From an uncultured Collinsella sp. (GTDB taxonomy: Bacteria > Actinomycetota > Coriobacteriia > Coriobacteriales > Coriobacteriaceae), in the NCBI GenBank assembly GCA_900542965.1, contig UQPY01000027.1, forward strand, positions 1-29,656: DNA of 29,656 nt, given 5' to 3'. The notes under the pieces were generated by a model, which did not search any database, had not been told where the DNA came from, and was given only the letters and a program-made list of their open reading frames with translations. Positions 29,025-29,656 of the stretch are shown one piece after another (position 1 is the stretch's first letter; each line of letters starts with the position of its first letter). The translations under genes were made by a program, and so were the position numbers.

Positions 29025-29656
29025 ATGAACGTATCGCAAGCACTCGAATACGAGCGTCAGCCGTTTATCCCCATGTTTATCTATGGCGACCACGGCGCCA
29101 TGGAATCCGAGCGCCAGAAGGGCGAAGAGGCCCTCAAGGTGCTTGAGACCGAGTACTTTACCGCCGAGGGCGACCCCGGCTTCGACTTTGCCACCGTGCG
29201 CGACCTGGCTGACCGCAACCGCGACCTGTGCGACCAGATTGGCGAGGCACGCCTGCGCAACGTGACGCCCGCGACGCTTTCGCGCGGCCTGTCCGATGCC
29301 GACACCTGCGCCGCCATCGGCAAGATGCAAAAGCGCACCGCCGCGTCCGTTATGCGCGAAATCCGCGGCGACCGCGACGCGCTCGGCGTGGCCTACGCCC
29401 GCAAGCCCATCCAGGGCACCGTGCTCGGTATCGACATCGAGACCACCGGCCGTGCACCCGAGCGCGGCTATATCATCAACGTGGGCTGGGAGATCATGGA
29501 GCTCACCAGCGACGCCGTCCCGCATGACGCCGAGGCACACTACTGCGGCCTGCCCGACATCTACCGCGGCGAGGATGTGCCGCTATCGAACATCCATCAC
29601 ATTACCTGGGACGACATCGACGGCAAAAATTTTTGCCGTCGATGTCGTCCCAGGTA
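29025..29656 (+). CDS. DEDDh-type 3'-5' exonuclease domain protein (partial, cut by contig end)
   Basis: Starts at ATG 29025, with AAGGAG eight bases upstream, and is open to the end of the window. The first 130 residues are helical and not recognised. Then VLGIDIETTGRAPERGYIINVGWEIM begins, with Asp137 and Glu139 forming the exo I motif of DnaQ-like exonucleases. The remaining motifs (exo II, exo III) lie beyond the end. The frame as read after about residue 200 (29629) is artificial, because the last 27 bases are a reverse-complement fold-back of the previous 27. Confidence 0.75.
   Translation, partial: MNVSQALEYERQPFIPMFIYGDHGAMESERQKGEEALKVLETEYFTAEGDPGFDFATVRDLADRNRDLCDQIGEARLRNVTPATLSRGLSDADTCAAIGKMQKRTAASVMREIRGDRDALGVAYARKPIQGTVLGIDIETTGRAPERGYIINVGWEIMELTSDAVPHDAEAHYCGLPDIYRGEDVPLSNIHHITWDDIDGKNFCRRCRPR
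29603..29656. repeat. Perfect 54-bp palindrome at the contig end, probable assembly artefact
   Basis: Bases 29603-29629 and 29630-29656 are exact reverse complements with no spacer, and the window stops exactly at the end of the second arm. The first arm continues the exonuclease reading frame; the second arm has no independent support. A fold-back at a contig edge is typical of assembler dead ends or chimeric reads. Confidence 0.8.

Noticed and set aside
1..29656. CRISPR arrays, tRNA or rRNA genes
   Set aside because: No regularly spaced repeats, cloverleaf or rRNA-like sequence was seen on either strand.

Overview
This looks like a contig from a high-GC actinobacterium of the Coriobacteriia, most likely Collinsella or a close relative. 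That placement is an inference from GC-rich codon use, the style of the proteins and the intergenic repeats; there is no rRNA or other marker to fix it. Both ends look like assembly breaks. The left end is the last 17 codons of an IS3-family transposase, and the right end is a perfect 54-bp fold-back palindrome inside a truncated exonuclease gene.

Region 1 (1-1340): IS remnant, then two near-identical copies (about 235 bp apart) of a compact unit made of a sigma70-type promoter, a small hairpin and an intrinsic terminator. The second copy is the leader of a DUF3800-type gene. It contains 9 bases perfectly complementary to that gene's ribosome binding site.

Region 2 (1345-17688, all on the minus strand): a complete type 1 BREX phage-defence operon in the order brxA-brxB-brxC-pglX-pglZ-brxL, followed by two unrecognised genes. 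pglX is not one gene. The methyltransferase plus target-recognition part (828 aa) and the conserved C-terminal part (322 aa) are separate genes. A foreign-looking, AT-rich gene lies between them; it encodes a protein with a HEPN-like RNSLAH motif and a winged-helix-like C-terminus. The AT-rich composition also covers the target-recognition part of PglX, which suggests a specificity-plus-effector cassette acquired as one block. brxA starts inside a run of ten G, a plausible phase-variation switch.

Region 3 (17700-20770): brxA leader with repeats, a small orphan Phd/YefM-like antitoxin gene, then serC and serA for serine biosynthesis, closed by a strong terminator. Region 4 (20770-24270): a MITE-like inverted-repeat element, a gene with a DUF559-like nuclease domain on the minus strand, an M20 peptidase and a short DUF1015-like protein. 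Region 5 (24316-26312): two tandem histidine phosphatases and a nitroreductase with a DtxR-like box in its promoter region. Region 6 (26501-29656): an HdeD-like membrane protein and a YaiI-family protein in one operon, a His-rich metal-efflux permease (DUF2899 type), and the truncated DEDDh exonuclease.

The backbone genes (serCA onward) are ordinary chromosome. The first 17.7 kb is accessory DNA dominated by defence, and the observations most worth testing are there: the split pglX with its embedded HEPN-like gene, the G-tract at brxA, and the RNA-controlled DUF3800 unit.
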